From Bordetella sp. (GTDB lineage: Bacteria > Pseudomonadota > Gammaproteobacteria > Burkholderiales > Burkholderiaceae_B): a stretch of DNA of 64,000 nt. How positions within the stretch are numbered: the stretch's first letter is position 1; the number at the start of each line of letters is the position of its first letter. A program made the position numbers and the translations under genes. The notes below the pieces were generated by a model, which was not told the origin of the DNA, ran no database searches, and worked only from the letters and a program-made list of their open reading frames with translations. The DNA lies in the NCBI GenBank assembly GCA_022818765.1, contig CP063810.1:451533-515532 (forward strand), given 5' to 3'. Of the stretch, positions 53,964-63,998 are shown piece after piece.

Positions 53964-55055
53964 TTATCTAGAAATATTCTTTAATTCATTTAATACAGCA
54001 TCTCCCATTTCATCTGTGTTAACCTTAGTCATGCCTTCTTCATAAATATCAGGAGTACGCAATCCAGAATCTAAAACATTAAAAACAGCATTTTCGATTT
54101 TATTTGCATATCTAGGCATTTTTAATGAAAATCTAAATAACATTGCAACTGATAAAATCATAGCTAAAGGATTTGCAATCTGTTGACCAGCAATGTCTGG
54201 AGCTGAACCATGGATAGGTTCATAAAGTCCTTGCCCTTTAGAATTTAATGATGCTGAAGGAAGCATACCTATAGAACCAGTGAGCATAGATGCTTCATCT
54301 GATAAAATATCACCAAATAAATTACCAGTTACAATAACGTCAAATTGAAGAGGATTTTTGATTAATTGCATTGCAGCATTATCTATATACATATGAGAAA
54401 GCTCAATATCTGGATAATCTTGACCAACAACATTAATTGTATCTCGCCAAAGTTGAGAAGTTTCAAGAACATTAGCCTTATCAACACTACATAATTTTTT
54501 TTTCCTATTTTTTGCTGTATCAAATGCAATTTTTGCAATTCTTGTTACTTCAGGAATTGAATATTGCATAGTATCGTAAGCTTCTTTTTCTCCTTTGAAA
54601 TCCCCAACAAGCGCAGTCCGAAATCCCCTGGGTTCACCAAAATAAATATCTCCAATCAGTTCACGAATGATCAATATATCAAGGTTTGAAATAATTCTCG
54701 GCTTAAGTGTTGAAGCTTTTATTAGTTGAGGATAAAGAATTGCTGGACGAAAGTTGGCAAATAATCTTAATTTTTTTCTTATACCTAGAATTGCTTGTTC
54801 AGGTCTGAGATTTCTAGGCAAATAATCATATTTAGAGTCTCCAACAGCTCCAAATAAAATAGCATTCGCATTCCCTACTGCATTTAAAGTCTTTGGAGGC
54901 AAAGGATCTCCTACAGATTCAAAAGCTGATCCACCAATAAGTTCTTGCTTGATATCTAATGAAACATCATTGAATGCTGTAAGAATACGCAATGCTTGTT
55001 CGGTAATCTCTGGCCCAATTCCATCCCCTGGTAAAACCACAATAGAATAAATCAC
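53964..55055 (-). CDS. leuB: 3-isopropylmalate dehydrogenase
   Basis: Third step of leucine synthesis. 363 residues with GTG start ([16 protein letters not shown]). Active-site segments are [14 protein letters not shown] (catalytic Tyr), [15 protein letters not shown] (Lys and Asn) and [15 protein letters not shown] (metal aspartates). Intact. Third gene of leuC-leuD-leuB; asd follows. Confidence 0.97.
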   Translation of the reverse strand: MIYSIVVLPGDGIGPEITEQALRILTAFNDVSLDIKQELIGGSAFESVGDPLPPKTLNAVGNANAILFGAVGDSKYDYLPRNLRPEQAILGIRKKLRLFANFRPAILYPQLIKASTLKPRIISNLDILIIRELIGDIYFGEPRGFRTALVGDFKGEKEAYDTMQYSIPEVTRIAKIAFDTAKNRKKKLCSVDKANVLETSQLWRDTINVVGQDYPDIELSHMYIDNAAMQLIKNPLQFDVIVTGNLFGDILSDEASMLTGSIGMLPSASLNSKGQGLYEPIHGSAPDIAGQQIANPLAMILSVAMLFRFSLKMPRYANKIENAVFNVLDSGLRTPDIYEEGMTKVNTDEMGDAVLNELKNISR

Positions 55056-55109
55056 TTGAAAAAATCCATAAAAAATAAAATTTAAAAATTAATAATAAGC
55101 ATAAAAAAT

Positions 55110-55757
55110 TTAAGAGAGCTCGTCTTTCAACCAAGGATAACGATGAAAATGTTGAAATTCGAACGAATTAATTTTGCTTGAATGTTTCAAAGTTAAATCT
55201 ATATCATCGAAACCATTTATTAAACAATCTTTTCTAAATGCATCAATATCAAAAGCTATCTTCCAATTATCTGGAGTAATAATAATTTGTTTCTCTAAAT
55301 TAATTTCTAAATAATAAGTTAAAAACTTTTCCACATCCTTGAATAACTGATCAACTATTTTTTCAGATATATAAATAGGTAATAAACCATTTTTAAAACT
55401 ATTATTGAAAAAGATATCTGCATAAGAAGGAGCAATGATAGCTCGAAAACCATATTGTGTTAATGCCCATAAAGCATGTTCTCGGCTAGATCCACAACCA
55501 AAATTTCTTCGAGCTAATAAAATTGAAGATCCTTGATATTTTTTTTGATTTAGCACAAAATCAGGATTCAAAGGACGATTGGAATTTTTCATTCCAACTG
55601 AACCTTGGTTTAAATATCGTAACTCATCGAATAAATTTTCACCAAAACCAGTACGTTTAATAGATTTTAAAAATTGTTTAGGAATGATCAGATCTGTGTC
55701 AACATTTTCACGATCCATCGGTGCTACTAATCCTTTATGAATAGTAAATTTTTGCAT
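55110..55757 (-). CDS. leuD: 3-isopropylmalate dehydratase small subunit
   Basis: Swivel domain subunit pairing with LeuC. 215 residues from ATG 55757 ([22 protein letters not shown]). The conserved [14 protein letters not shown] segment is present. A TTG-started longer frame would overlap the leuC stop; the ATG 14 bases after it is preferred. Intact. Confidence 0.96.
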   Translation of the reverse strand: MQKFTIHKGLVAPMDRENVDTDLIIPKQFLKSIKRTGFGENLFDELRYLNQGSVGMKNSNRPLNPDFVLNQKKYQGSSILLARRNFGCGSSREHALWALTQYGFRAIIAPSYADIFFNNSFKNGLLPIYISEKIVDQLFKDVEKFLTYYLEINLEKQIIITPDNWKIAFDIDAFRKDCLINGFDDIDLTLKHSSKINSFEFQHFHRYPWLKDELS

Positions 55758-55771
55758 GATAATATGTGAAT

Positions 55772-57184
55772 TCAAAATGAAAAATATGTGCGTATATCAA
55801 CAAAATGTCCAGCAATAGCAGCAGCAGCAGCCATTACTGGACTAACAAGGTGAGTTCTTCCTCCATTTCCCTGCCTACCTTCAAAATTGCGATTAGAAGT
55901 TGATGCACAACGCTCTCCAGGTTCTAAACGATCGGCATTCATTGCTAAACACATCGAACAGCCTGGTTCTCGCCATTCAAAGCCAGCTTTTATGAAAATT
56001 TTATCTAAACCTTCACGTTCTGCTTGTTGTTTGACTAATCCAGATCCAGGAACAATCATTGCTTGACGAATAGTTGATGCTATTTGTTTATCTTTTACAA
56101 CTTTTGAAGCTTCTCTTAAATCTTCTATGCGAGAATTTGTACACGATCCAATAAAGATGCGATCAAGATAAATGTCTGTAAGACACATATTGGGAATTAA
56201 TCCCATATACTCTAATGCCCGACTTATACTTGCAGATTTTACTTTATCTTTAATGATCTTAGGATCAGGAATTTTTGAATGTATTGGCAATACCATTTCA
56301 GGAGAAGTTCCCCAAGTAACTTGAGGTTGAATATGACATGCATCTATTTTAATTATCTTATCAAATTTAGAATTTGCATCACTATGTAGATTAATCCAAT
56401 GTGATACAGCTTTATCCCATAGAGAACCTATAGGAGAAAAAGGTCGTTCTTTAAAATATTCAATAGTTTTATTATCAACTCCAACAAGACCTGAACGAGC
56501 CCCTGCTTCAATTGCCATATTACAAATTGTCATACGCTCTTCTATTGATAGATTTGAAATTACTTCACCAGAAAATTCAATAGCATATCCTGTAGCTCCT
56601 GCTGTTCCTATAATACCTATTATATAAAGAATTATATCCTTAGCAGTACATCCATAGGGTAAAGCACCTTCAATCTTGATAAGCATATTTTTACTTTTTT
56701 TCATTATCAATGTTTGCGTTGAAAGGACATGCTCTACCTCAGAAGTCCCTATACCGAAAGCTAATGCTCCAAAAGCTCCATGTGTACTAGTATGAGAATC
56801 TCCACATACAACAGTCATTCCAGGCAAGATCCAACCTTGTTCTGGACCAATAACATGAACGATACCTTGACGCAGATCATTCATTCTAAATTCCGAAATG
56901 TTAAATTTAATACAATTTGCATCTAATGTTTCGATTTGTAATCGTGATATAGGATCACTAATACCCTTATCACGACCAAGAGTCGGAACATTATGGTCAG
57001 CAACAGCTAAATTTGAATTGGGTCGCCAAATATTTCTTCCAGATAAAGCCAAACCTTCAAAAGCTTGAGGGCTAGTAACTTCGTGAATTAAATGACGATC
57101 AATATAAATTAAGCAAGTACCATCTGATTCTTCATGAACAATATGATTATTCCAAAGTTTATCGTAAAGAGTTTGAGAGAACAT
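55772..57184 (-). CDS. leuC: 3-isopropylmalate dehydratase large subunit
   Basis: Aconitase-family subunit carrying a 4Fe-4S cluster. 470 residues. Cluster ligands are in [12 protein letters not shown] and in [33 protein letters not shown] is typical. First gene of the leuCDB-asd run; leuA is not in the window. The 59-base upstream gap shows no leader peptide or hairpin. Intact. Confidence 0.97.
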   Translation of the reverse strand: MFSQTLYDKLWNNHIVHEESDGTCLIYIDRHLIHEVTSPQAFEGLALSGRNIWRPNSNLAVADHNVPTLGRDKGISDPISRLQIETLDANCIKFNISEFRMNDLRQGIVHVIGPEQGWILPGMTVVCGDSHTSTHGAFGALAFGIGTSEVEHVLSTQTLIMKKSKNMLIKIEGALPYGCTAKDIILYIIGIIGTAGATGYAIEFSGEVISNLSIEERMTICNMAIEAGARSGLVGVDNKTIEYFKERPFSPIGSLWDKAVSHWINLHSDANSKFDKIIKIDACHIQPQVTWGTSPEMVLPIHSKIPDPKIIKDKVKSASISRALEYMGLIPNMCLTDIYLDRIFIGSCTNSRIEDLREASKVVKDKQIASTIRQAMIVPGSGLVKQQAEREGLDKIFIKAGFEWREPGCSMCLAMNADRLEPGERCASTSNRNFEGRQGNGGRTHLVSPVMAAAAAIAGHFVDIRTYFSF

Positions 57185-57243
57185 TATAGAATCTTTTTTT
57201 AAATGTAAAAAATGTTTTAAAATAAAAATATAACATAATTGAA

Positions 57244-58317
57244 TTATCCAATTTCACGAAAACCACATTGAGCTCTATATCGAAGTGCATGATCTATTAA
57301 AATGATAGCCAACATTGATTCTGCAATTGGTACAGCACGTATTCCTACACAAGGATCATGACGACCTAAAGTTTTTATCATTACGGGTTCATTAGAACAA
57401 TTAACAGATTGCTTTTCAATACGAATGCTAGAGGTAGGTTTTATAGCTAAAGAGACAATGATTGGTTGCCCAGTTGAAATCCCACCCAATATTCCTCCAG
57501 AGTTATTTCCAATAAATCCATTAGGCAAAATTTCATCATGATGACTTGAACCAAAATGAGAAATACAATTAAATCCAGAACCTATTGACACTCCTTTAAC
57601 TGCATTCAATCCCATCATTACATGAGCAATATCAGCATCTAAACGACTGTATATAGGCTCTCCTAATCCTGTTGGAATATTTTTAGCAAATATTTCAATT
57701 CGAGCTCCAACCGAATCTCCTTTATAACGTATATTATCCATATAAGTTTCTAATTGAGGAACAATTTCAAGATTAGGTGCATAAAAATCATTACTAACGA
57801 TTTCATCCAAAGATTTAAATGGAATCTGAATTGAACCTAATTGACTTATATAACCTTGTATTTCTATTCCATATTGGTTGGTTAACCATTTTTTTGCAAT
57901 AGCCCCTGCAGCAACTGTCGGGGCAGTTAGCCGAGCCGATGCTCTTCCTCCTCCCCTAGGATCTCTTAAGCCATATTTATGCCAATAAGTATAATCCGCA
58001 TGACCAGGGCGAAATGAATCTGAGATTTTAGAATAATCCTTACTGCGCGCATCCGTATTTCTAATAATTAATGCTATTGGTGTTCCTGTTGTTACTCCTT
58101 GATATATTCCAGATAAAATTTCTACTTTATCTAACTCTTTCCTTTGGGTAACATGTCGAGAAGTACCTGGACGCCGCCTATCTAATTCATTCTGAATATC
58201 ACTAATTTCCAATTCCAATCCAGGTGGACAACCATCTACAACACAACCAATAGCCGGTCCGTGAGATTCACCAAAATTTGTTACACAAAATGAAGATCCT
58301 AAAGAATTACCAGACAT
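57244..58317 (-). CDS. aroC: Chorismate synthase
   Basis: Last step of the shikimate pathway, FMN-dependent. 357 residues from [10 protein letters not shown], with signatures [21 protein letters not shown] and [12 protein letters not shown]. The open frame extends 30 codons further upstream, but those encode a hydrophobic stretch not found in the family, so I reject that start. Intact. It follows the decayed dusA on the same strand and feeds aromatic amino acids through transaminases such as the one at 26.8 kb. Confidence 0.95.
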   Translation of the reverse strand: MSGNSLGSSFCVTNFGESHGPAIGCVVDGCPPGLELEISDIQNELDRRRPGTSRHVTQRKELDKVEILSGIYQGVTTGTPIALIIRNTDARSKDYSKISDSFRPGHADYTYWHKYGLRDPRGGGRASARLTAPTVAAGAIAKKWLTNQYGIEIQGYISQLGSIQIPFKSLDEIVSNDFYAPNLEIVPQLETYMDNIRYKGDSVGARIEIFAKNIPTGLGEPIYSRLDADIAHVMMGLNAVKGVSIGSGFNCISHFGSSHHDEILPNGFIGNNSGGILGGISTGQPIIVSLAIKPTSSIRIEKQSVNCSNEPVMIKTLGRHDPCVGIRAVPIAESMLAIILIDHALRYRAQCGFREIG

Positions 58318-58578
58318 AAAATATATAACGAATAGATTTAAAAATATCAAACGCAACAGTAAAAAACAAAAATTTTTAATACATACTTGAGTAATATGCA
58401 TCAGCATTTTAAAACAGAATAATCAATTTAAGAGATTTCAAGATTTAAAAAATGCAACAGAAACTTTCAAAGAATTTTTTTAGGACAAAATTTTTCACTT
58501 ATCCTAGATCATTAGAAAAATATATGATGCTTAAATTTAAAATAAGAGATGAAAAATTATTTCAATAAATTAAAACAT

Positions 58579-59596
58579 TTATGAATGAAAATTCATTTTT
58601 CCATTTTCCATATTTTGAATAATATCCAGGGATTTTATCAGCATTTCCAAATTGTTAGCATTTAAAAAATTTTGATCAGATAAAACTTGGCGCCAGTACT
58701 TTGATCCTCTTTTTCCATTCATAAATACTAAAATTGGTCGAGCAAGCATTTTTAATAGCACACCTTGCTTGAACTCTTTCTTAAAATAATTAATTAATCT
58801 TTGAATAATACAATGATCTTCCAATATCAATAAATCAGGCCATATTTGATATGATATCTTTGACAAGATTTTAGGATTTATAAAAGCAGCTCTGCCAAAC
58901 ATTATCCCATCAAATCTTTCAGATTCCTTGTTTGAAATTTTTTCATCAGTACTTCCTTCATTAAGAACAATAACAGCTTCAGGAAAATCTTGTTTGAGTT
59001 TATAAACATATTCATAACGTAGCGAAGGAATGATTCGGTTATTTGTTGGCGATAACCCCTAAACAGCATTATGTGCGTGAACAATAAATACTCGACACCT
59101 TATTTCATATATATATCCAACACAATCCATTAAAAATGAATCAGATTCATGATAATTCAAACCTAATCGATGTTTAATTGTAACTAGAATACTTACAACA
59201 TCTTGCATAGCTTTTATAGATTCAGAAACCAAAATTGGTTCAGCCATCATACATCCTCCAAATTGTCCTTTTTGGACACGAGCAGAAGGACAACCACAAT
59301 TCATATTAATTTCATCATATCCCAATTTTTCACCTAAATATGCTGCCTTAGCTAATTTTTTAGGATCTCTGCCTCCTAATTAATTAAAGAGCAATAGGAT
59401 GTTGTATTGAATCAAATTGTAATACTTGATTTATTTTTTTGTAAAATAAAAAGTCTATTGGTATCATGTCTGTATATAGACGTGCATATGGAGCCAATAA
59501 TCTGTGAAAAAATCGACAATGTCGATTTGTAATATTAACCATTGGGGCAATATAAAAACACCAACCTTTCCTATCAAAAATATTTTTTGCAACCAT
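58579..59596 (-). pseudogene. dusA: tRNA-dihydrouridine synthase A, degraded
   Basis: Recognisable DusA pieces lie in order: YIAPMVNITNRHCRFFHRLL and HPIAL (59384-59596), then GGRDPKKLAKAA, YDEINMNCGCPSARVQ with the catalytic Cys, VVSILVTIKHRLG, VFIVHAHNAV, GLSPTNNRIIPSLRYEY, RFDGIMFGRAAF and a C-terminal KRGSKYWRQVLSD. Between the first two pieces a TAA replaces the expected Gln codon and a 4-base TTAA duplication shifts the frame (about 59380). A TAG interrupts after HAHNAV (about 59067). These mixed lesions indicate real loss of function. Confidence 0.85.
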
Positions 59597-59660
59597 TTCA
59601 AAATTAAATATAGATAGTAATCTCTTATTTTCAGATAAATTATCAAAATTTTATTTTCAT

Positions 59661-59703
59661 GTACTATAATATAGTACTTTTGTTACATGTAACATGTATA
59701 CAT
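59661..59703. repeat. Cluster of three palindromes in the dusA/thrB divergent region
   Basis: Within 43 bases: GTACTAT-aat-ATAGTAC (59661-59677), GTTACATGTAAC (59682-59693) and ATGTATACAT (59694-59703). They precede AATGTATAAAA, which may be part of a promoter for thrB. Clustered palindromes in an upstream region suggest operator sites, but the base composition makes chance possible. Confidence 0.4.
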
Positions 59704-59767
59704 AATGTATAAAATTCAAATAACTATTTTTTATAGAAAATATTAACCAAATTAAAACTTGAATATA

Positions 59768-59809
59768 TTATGACTACTGATATAAATATAGCAGTCATAA
59801 CTGTTTTTT
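59768..59809 (+). terminator. Hairpin with U-tract just upstream of thrB (possible attenuator)
   Basis: TTATGACT (59768-59775) pairs with AGTCATAA (59793-59800), and six T follow at 59804-59809. The hairpin lies in the leader of thrB, 33 bases before its ATG, in a divergent region where no upstream gene needs terminating. That makes attenuation of thrB a reasonable reading. The stem is only 8 bp with two G-C pairs. Confidence 0.45.
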
Positions 59810-59841
59810 CTATTGATTTCAGATCATAAATTATTTATATA

Positions 59842-60809
59842 ATGGCTATTTTTACACTTGTATCAGATACTGAGGCAAAAAATTTAATAAATCGCTCTAA
59901 TCTTGGTAAATTTATTTCCATGCAAGGAATTACGAATGGAATAGAAAATACAAATTATTTTTTAACAACTACAAAAGATAAATATGTATTAACCTTATTT
60001 GAGGTCTTAAAAAAAGAAGAAATACCATTTTATATTCAACTGATGTGCCATTTATCAAAAAATGGAATACCTGTTCCTGATCCTCAAATCCTTTGTAATA
60101 ACTCATATATTAGTGAATTAAATGGAAAGCCTTGTATAATAGTTTCACGCCTTCCAGGGAAATATGAGCCTTTACCAAAAAATCTCATTGCTCTTCAACA
60201 GGTTCAACATTGGCTTCTTTACATTTATCTGCTAAAAATTTTCCGCATTATCAACCAAATTTGCGAGGACTTTCATGGTGGATAGAAACAGCAGATAGAA
60301 TTCTGCCATATTTGAATTCATCACAAAAAAAACTATTAAAATCATCTTTGCGTGAGCAATTTTTATTTTCAAATAAAGAGGAGTGGGAAAGATTACCTAA
60401 AGGACCATCTCATTGTGATCTATTTCGAGATAATGTTCTTTTTACAGGAACTTTAGAAAATCCGATTATTAGTGGGATTATTGATTTTTATTTTGCTGGT
60501 TACGATAAATGGTTATTTGACATTGCCGTTTGTGTTAATGATTGGTGTATTGTCCAAGAAACTGGAGAAATAATCCCAGAACTATTTTTTTCGCTAATTA
60601 AATCTTATGAAAAAATAAGGCCATTTACGTATGAAGAACGGAAATTCTGGCCAGTGATGCTAAGAGCTGCTGCATTACGTTTCTGGTTATCTCGTCTTTA
60701 TGATTTTTTCTTACCGCGATCATCAAAAATTTTAAAACCTCATAATCCATCTCATTTTGAAAAAATATTAATTTCACGTACTTCCATACAATTTCCTCCA
60801 ATTCCTTAA
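59842..60809 (+). CDS. thrB: Homoserine kinase, APH-fold type (one frame break)
   Basis: Phosphorylates homoserine in threonine synthesis. It is the aminoglycoside-phosphotransferase-like form of Pseudomonas and Burkholderia, not the GHMP form. Motifs are GITNGIENTNYFLTTT near residue 30, IVSRLPGK, the catalytic loop HCDLFRDNVLF and the metal Asp in IIDFYFAGYD. The frame breaks near 60201-60205; adding one T (or restoring a slightly longer loss) gives STLASLHLSAKNFPHYQPN and LRGLSWWIETADRIL. Repaired length about 322, normal. A membrane protein gene follows at 46 bases. Confidence 0.92.
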
Positions 60810-60855
60810 TAATATCTTTGAGAATTAAAAATATAGAAAGAGGCTAGCGAAAATT

Positions 60856-61629
60856 ATGCAAGCATCTAAATTACCTGCTATCAGCGGATTATATTGGACA
60901 TCCAAGGGATGGATATTTTTTACACAACATCCTATAAATATGCTTAGCTGGAGTTTAAGTTTAAGTCTTATCATACTACTTCTTTTAAGCATACCAATAC
61001 TTGGTTTATTACTTAATATTATATTAATGCCAGCTTTTATGTTAATCTCTTTTTCTCTTGGAAAAAGAATGTCTGAAGGAAAATCAATACCATCAAACAT
61101 ATGGCTTCATTCTTTCACTAGAACTTCTGATACTATAAAAAATATTCTTCTGTTAGGAACTATTTATGGTTTTGTATGTATTATTGTCTTAATCTTATCA
61201 TTTGTACCATTTCTTAATGAATTTACTAATACTGCAGAACAAATATATTCAAATACTTATGATTTTTCTTCTATTCTTATAAAGCTTTATAAGCCTATTG
61301 GGATTCTCATAATCTTATCAATAGTAATTAATGCTTTTTTTTGGTATGCTCCTGTTTTAATAGCATGGCATAATCTAAATTTTTTACAAGCTTTATTTTT
61401 TTCAGCTATTGCTTGTTGGAGAAATAGATTTACTTTTTTAATTTATGGTTTAATCTGGATCACAATCTTCTTTTTTATTGATTCTGTCACTAAGTTTATG
61501 ATAAAAATAGGCTTACCAATACAGGTAGCAAATTCTATAGAAATCCCATTGTCTTTAATTGCTAATGCTGTTCTATGGAGCAGCTTCTATCCAAGTTATT
61601 CAAGCGTTTTCTCCAAGAATTCTGATTAA
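60856..61629 (+). CDS. Multi-pass inner membrane protein, BPSS1780-like
   Basis: 257 residues with about five or six hydrophobic helices (for instance residues 33-60, 95-118, 150-180, 190-215). The N-terminus LYWTSKGWIFFTQHPINMLSW and the cytosolic loop LGKRMSEGKSIP resemble an uncharacterised Burkholderiales membrane protein family found next to thrB. That link is from memory of gene context. Function unknown; no catalytic motif seen. Intact, which in a gene-poor genome suggests a needed role. Confidence 0.7.
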   Translation: MQASKLPAISGLYWTSKGWIFFTQHPINMLSWSLSLSLIILLLLSIPILGLLLNIILMPAFMLISFSLGKRMSEGKSIPSNIWLHSFTRTSDTIKNILLLGTIYGFVCIIVLILSFVPFLNEFTNTAEQIYSNTYDFSSILIKLYKPIGILIILSIVINAFFWYAPVLIAWHNLNFLQALFFSAIACWRNRFTFLIYGLIWITIFFFIDSVTKFMIKIGLPIQVANSIEIPLSLIANAVLWSSFYPSYSSVFSKNSD

Positions 61630-61676
61630 GACAATCAATCATTCAAAATTTTTAAAATTAATTTTTTAAAAAATAT

Positions 61677-62204
61677 TCAATCAAAAAATTTTTCAATACC
61701 AGTAAGTATTTTTTCATTAGCTGAATTGACATCTTTCCAACCTAAAATTTTTACCCATTTTTTTATTTCTATATCTTTATAATGCTTAAAAAAATGTTCA
61801 ATACGTTTAATTTCTTCTATAGGTAAATCTATATAAGTTTTGATATAAGAATAAGCTGGATATAATCTAGTCACGGGAATTGCTAGTATTTTAATATCTT
61901 TACCTGATTCATCTTCCATATCTAACATACCAATAGCTCGACAAGTAATAACAGATCCCATTTGGATAGGAAAGGGAGAATAAACAAGTACATCTATTGG
62001 ATCATTATCTTCTGATAATGTTTTAGGTATATAGCCATAATTACAAGGATAACGCAAAGCAGTTAGCATAAAACGATCAACAAAGATAGCACCTGATTTC
62101 TCATCAATCTCATATTTAATTGGATCAGAATTCATAGATATTTCAATAATCACATTGAATTCATTAGGTACATTTTTTCCTGGAGTAACACGATCAAGAT
62201 TCAT
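61677..62204 (-). CDS. ppa: Inorganic pyrophosphatase
   Basis: Hydrolyses pyrophosphate, driving biosynthetic reactions. 175 residues from ATG 62204 (MNLDRVTPGKNVPNEFNVIIE). Active-site motifs are RYPCNYGYIP and EDNDPIDVLVYSPF. The open frame extends 18 codons upstream, but the family start matches the internal ATG. Intact. It follows the decayed hemY, the order known in Burkholderiales. Confidence 0.96.
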   Translation of the reverse strand: MNLDRVTPGKNVPNEFNVIIEISMNSDPIKYEIDEKSGAIFVDRFMLTALRYPCNYGYIPKTLSEDNDPIDVLVYSPFPIQMGSVITCRAIGMLDMEDESGKDIKILAIPVTRLYPAYSYIKTYIDLPIEEIKRIEHFFKHYKDIEIKKWVKILGWKDVNSANEKILTGIEKFFD

Positions 62205-62340
62205 TTTTATAAAATTCTTTTTCAAATTATTTATTTTAAGAAAATAATATTCTTGCAAAGTATTATGCTTTGCGAATAATTATTAACTTAATACTAAGAT
62301 CAACTTCAACTTAATTCACATTTGATACATTATAAACATT

Positions 62341-63675
62341 TTAAAAAAAATCTTTACTAATTTCTGGAACATTTGATAAGTTCCAATTTTTTTTGATATC
62401 AATAGGTGAAATACTATAGATTAAAGAATTATGAAATAACTCTTTCGATGGATGATCAAATCGAGTCGAAATATAATAACAGAAATCATGAATATAAATA
62501 TTATTTGCATTTAAAAATTTATTTGTTTCTTTAAATAACGACCGAAATAATTATAAATATAATATAGTGCAATATATGCGTTTAAATTTTCATCATATTT
62601 TAAACTTAATAAAAAGTAATGTTCCGCTTGGATCCAAATCTTTCCGTTCAAACATAGTATGCCAAGAGTAGTTAACAAATTTGAATCTTTTGGTCGTTCT
62701 TTTAACCATTTCTCTGATTTTTTTAAACGTTTAGATACTTGATTAATTTTGAAAAATGCATATGCATTTATTAATTTTGGGTCGAAATGAGCACTTATAG
62801 CTTTTTCAAGGATATATGATGCTTTATCATTTTATCCTTCTGATTCAAATGTATTAACAGAAACTAATACAATATTAGGTAATAATCGTTCTTTTTTTAA
62901 TTTTCTACACAATTTCTTCCAATTAATCTACTTCTTTAATTTCTCATTCAAATAGATTTCTCCAAAATGATTTATAATATTTTTAGCTTAGTTCATATTT
63001 ATAGAACCACATTTCATTAAATTTCGAACAAGAAAAAATATTTGTGTATAATTTTTTAAAATTATTACAGCTTTTAATAATAAATACTTGATATTACTAT
63101 CAGAATGAATATTAGAAAAATCTAATAATTTTAAAGCTTCTTTAGCTTGACCTTCATCTAATAAAATATTAGCTACTATTGTAAGAATTAACTTTTTTAA
63201 AGTATTATTTACCAAATTTAAATTTTTTCGAGCTGATTGAATCATACGGTTACATTCTTCACTGTTACCCCTGAATTTGAGCGACTTTTACATAAAATAG
63301 TGAAATAAAAACGGGGTATGCTACTACCCTTTCTTCCTTTAATAACTTAGAAATTTCCTTTGAAATATTGCTATCATTAGGATTCTGTAGTAGCGTTATC
63401 AACGCAATTCCGCTTAATTCATCATGATTTTTTTCTAATCTATTGCAATTCCAAATCACTAGATAATCAGGACTTTTCATGATCGAATTAATTCATTGAA
63501 AAAATATAATATTAAAAACAAATAGAATAAATAAGAGAATTGTTGCTACTATTTTCAAAGAAATTCTTATCTTCCAAGGAAATATTAATATGTAAGTTTC
63601 ATTTGAATTTATCATTTTCATAGTTATCGTTGAAATGAATATAATGATAGAAATCCTTAATATCCAAGCCCACAT
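62341..63675 (-). pseudogene. hemY: HemY-like TPR membrane protein, degraded
   Basis: The N-terminus (MWAWILRISIIIFISTI, second helix around KIVATILLFILFVF) and TPR-like C-terminal segments such as AEKWLKERP-type (SEKWLKERPKDSNLLTTLG) match HemY, a membrane TPR protein next to heme genes. The reading frame holds an in-frame TGA after NIIFFQ (63493), a +1 or -2 shift near 63266, in-frame stops at 62988, 62928 and 62832, and a -1 shift near 62540. Protein similarity continues through all of them to a stop at 62341. The nonsense codons could each come from a C-to-T change. Real decay, probably fairly recent. Confidence 0.8.
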
Positions 63676-63827
63676 TTTTTATGTGCCTTATTTTATATTT
63701 TCAAAGAATTGATTTAATTCATTTAAATGGATATATATGTATGTAATGCTATTTCATAATTTCAAATTTCAGCTAAATTAAATTATAATTATTTATAAAC
63801 TTTTCTCTTCCAAGAAATTTTGTTAAT

Positions 63828-63998
63828 TCAATTTTTATATTTTCCACAATTATTTTGGATCTTAGAAAATGTATCAAATATTGATTGTTCTGTAGGCAAA
63901 CAAATAAAAACCTTGCTTAATTTTCCCAAAATATTTATCAAGCATTTATTTAATTTAGGATGAATAACAACAAAACTACATTGAGACCACCAAGAGAT
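63828..63998 (-). CDS. hemD: Probable uroporphyrinogen-III synthase C-terminus (partial)
   Basis: A frame entering from the window edge encodes ISWWSQCSFVVIHPKLNK and then ILGKLSKVFICLPTEQSIFD, ending at TGA 63828. The position before hemY-ppa is where hemD (or hemDX) ends in Burkholderiales, and the HPKL segment resembles the HPRI motif of HemD. Only about 56 residues are visible, so it could also belong to another protein or to a decayed gene. The 150 bases between it and hemY hold nothing recognisable; hemX is missing. Confidence 0.35.
   Translation of the reverse strand: MSWWSQCSFVVIHPKLNKCLINILGKLSKVFICLPTEQSIFDTFSKIQNNCGKYKN

Noticed and set aside
58318..58407. Signal-anchor extension of aroC
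   Set aside because: The 30 extra codons are hydrophobic but unlike any chorismate synthase; the internal ATG matches the family start.
59770..59829. Thr/Ile-containing leader peptide for thrB
   Set aside because: Not annotated as a gene: no ribosome site, it runs through the terminator-like hairpin, and Ile codons are common in AT-rich DNA. Mentioned only as part of a finding.
62832..63495. Stop-codon recoding as an explanation for hemY and dusA
   Set aside because: TAA, TAG and TGA all occur inside them and all three end intact genes elsewhere, so a changed code does not fit.
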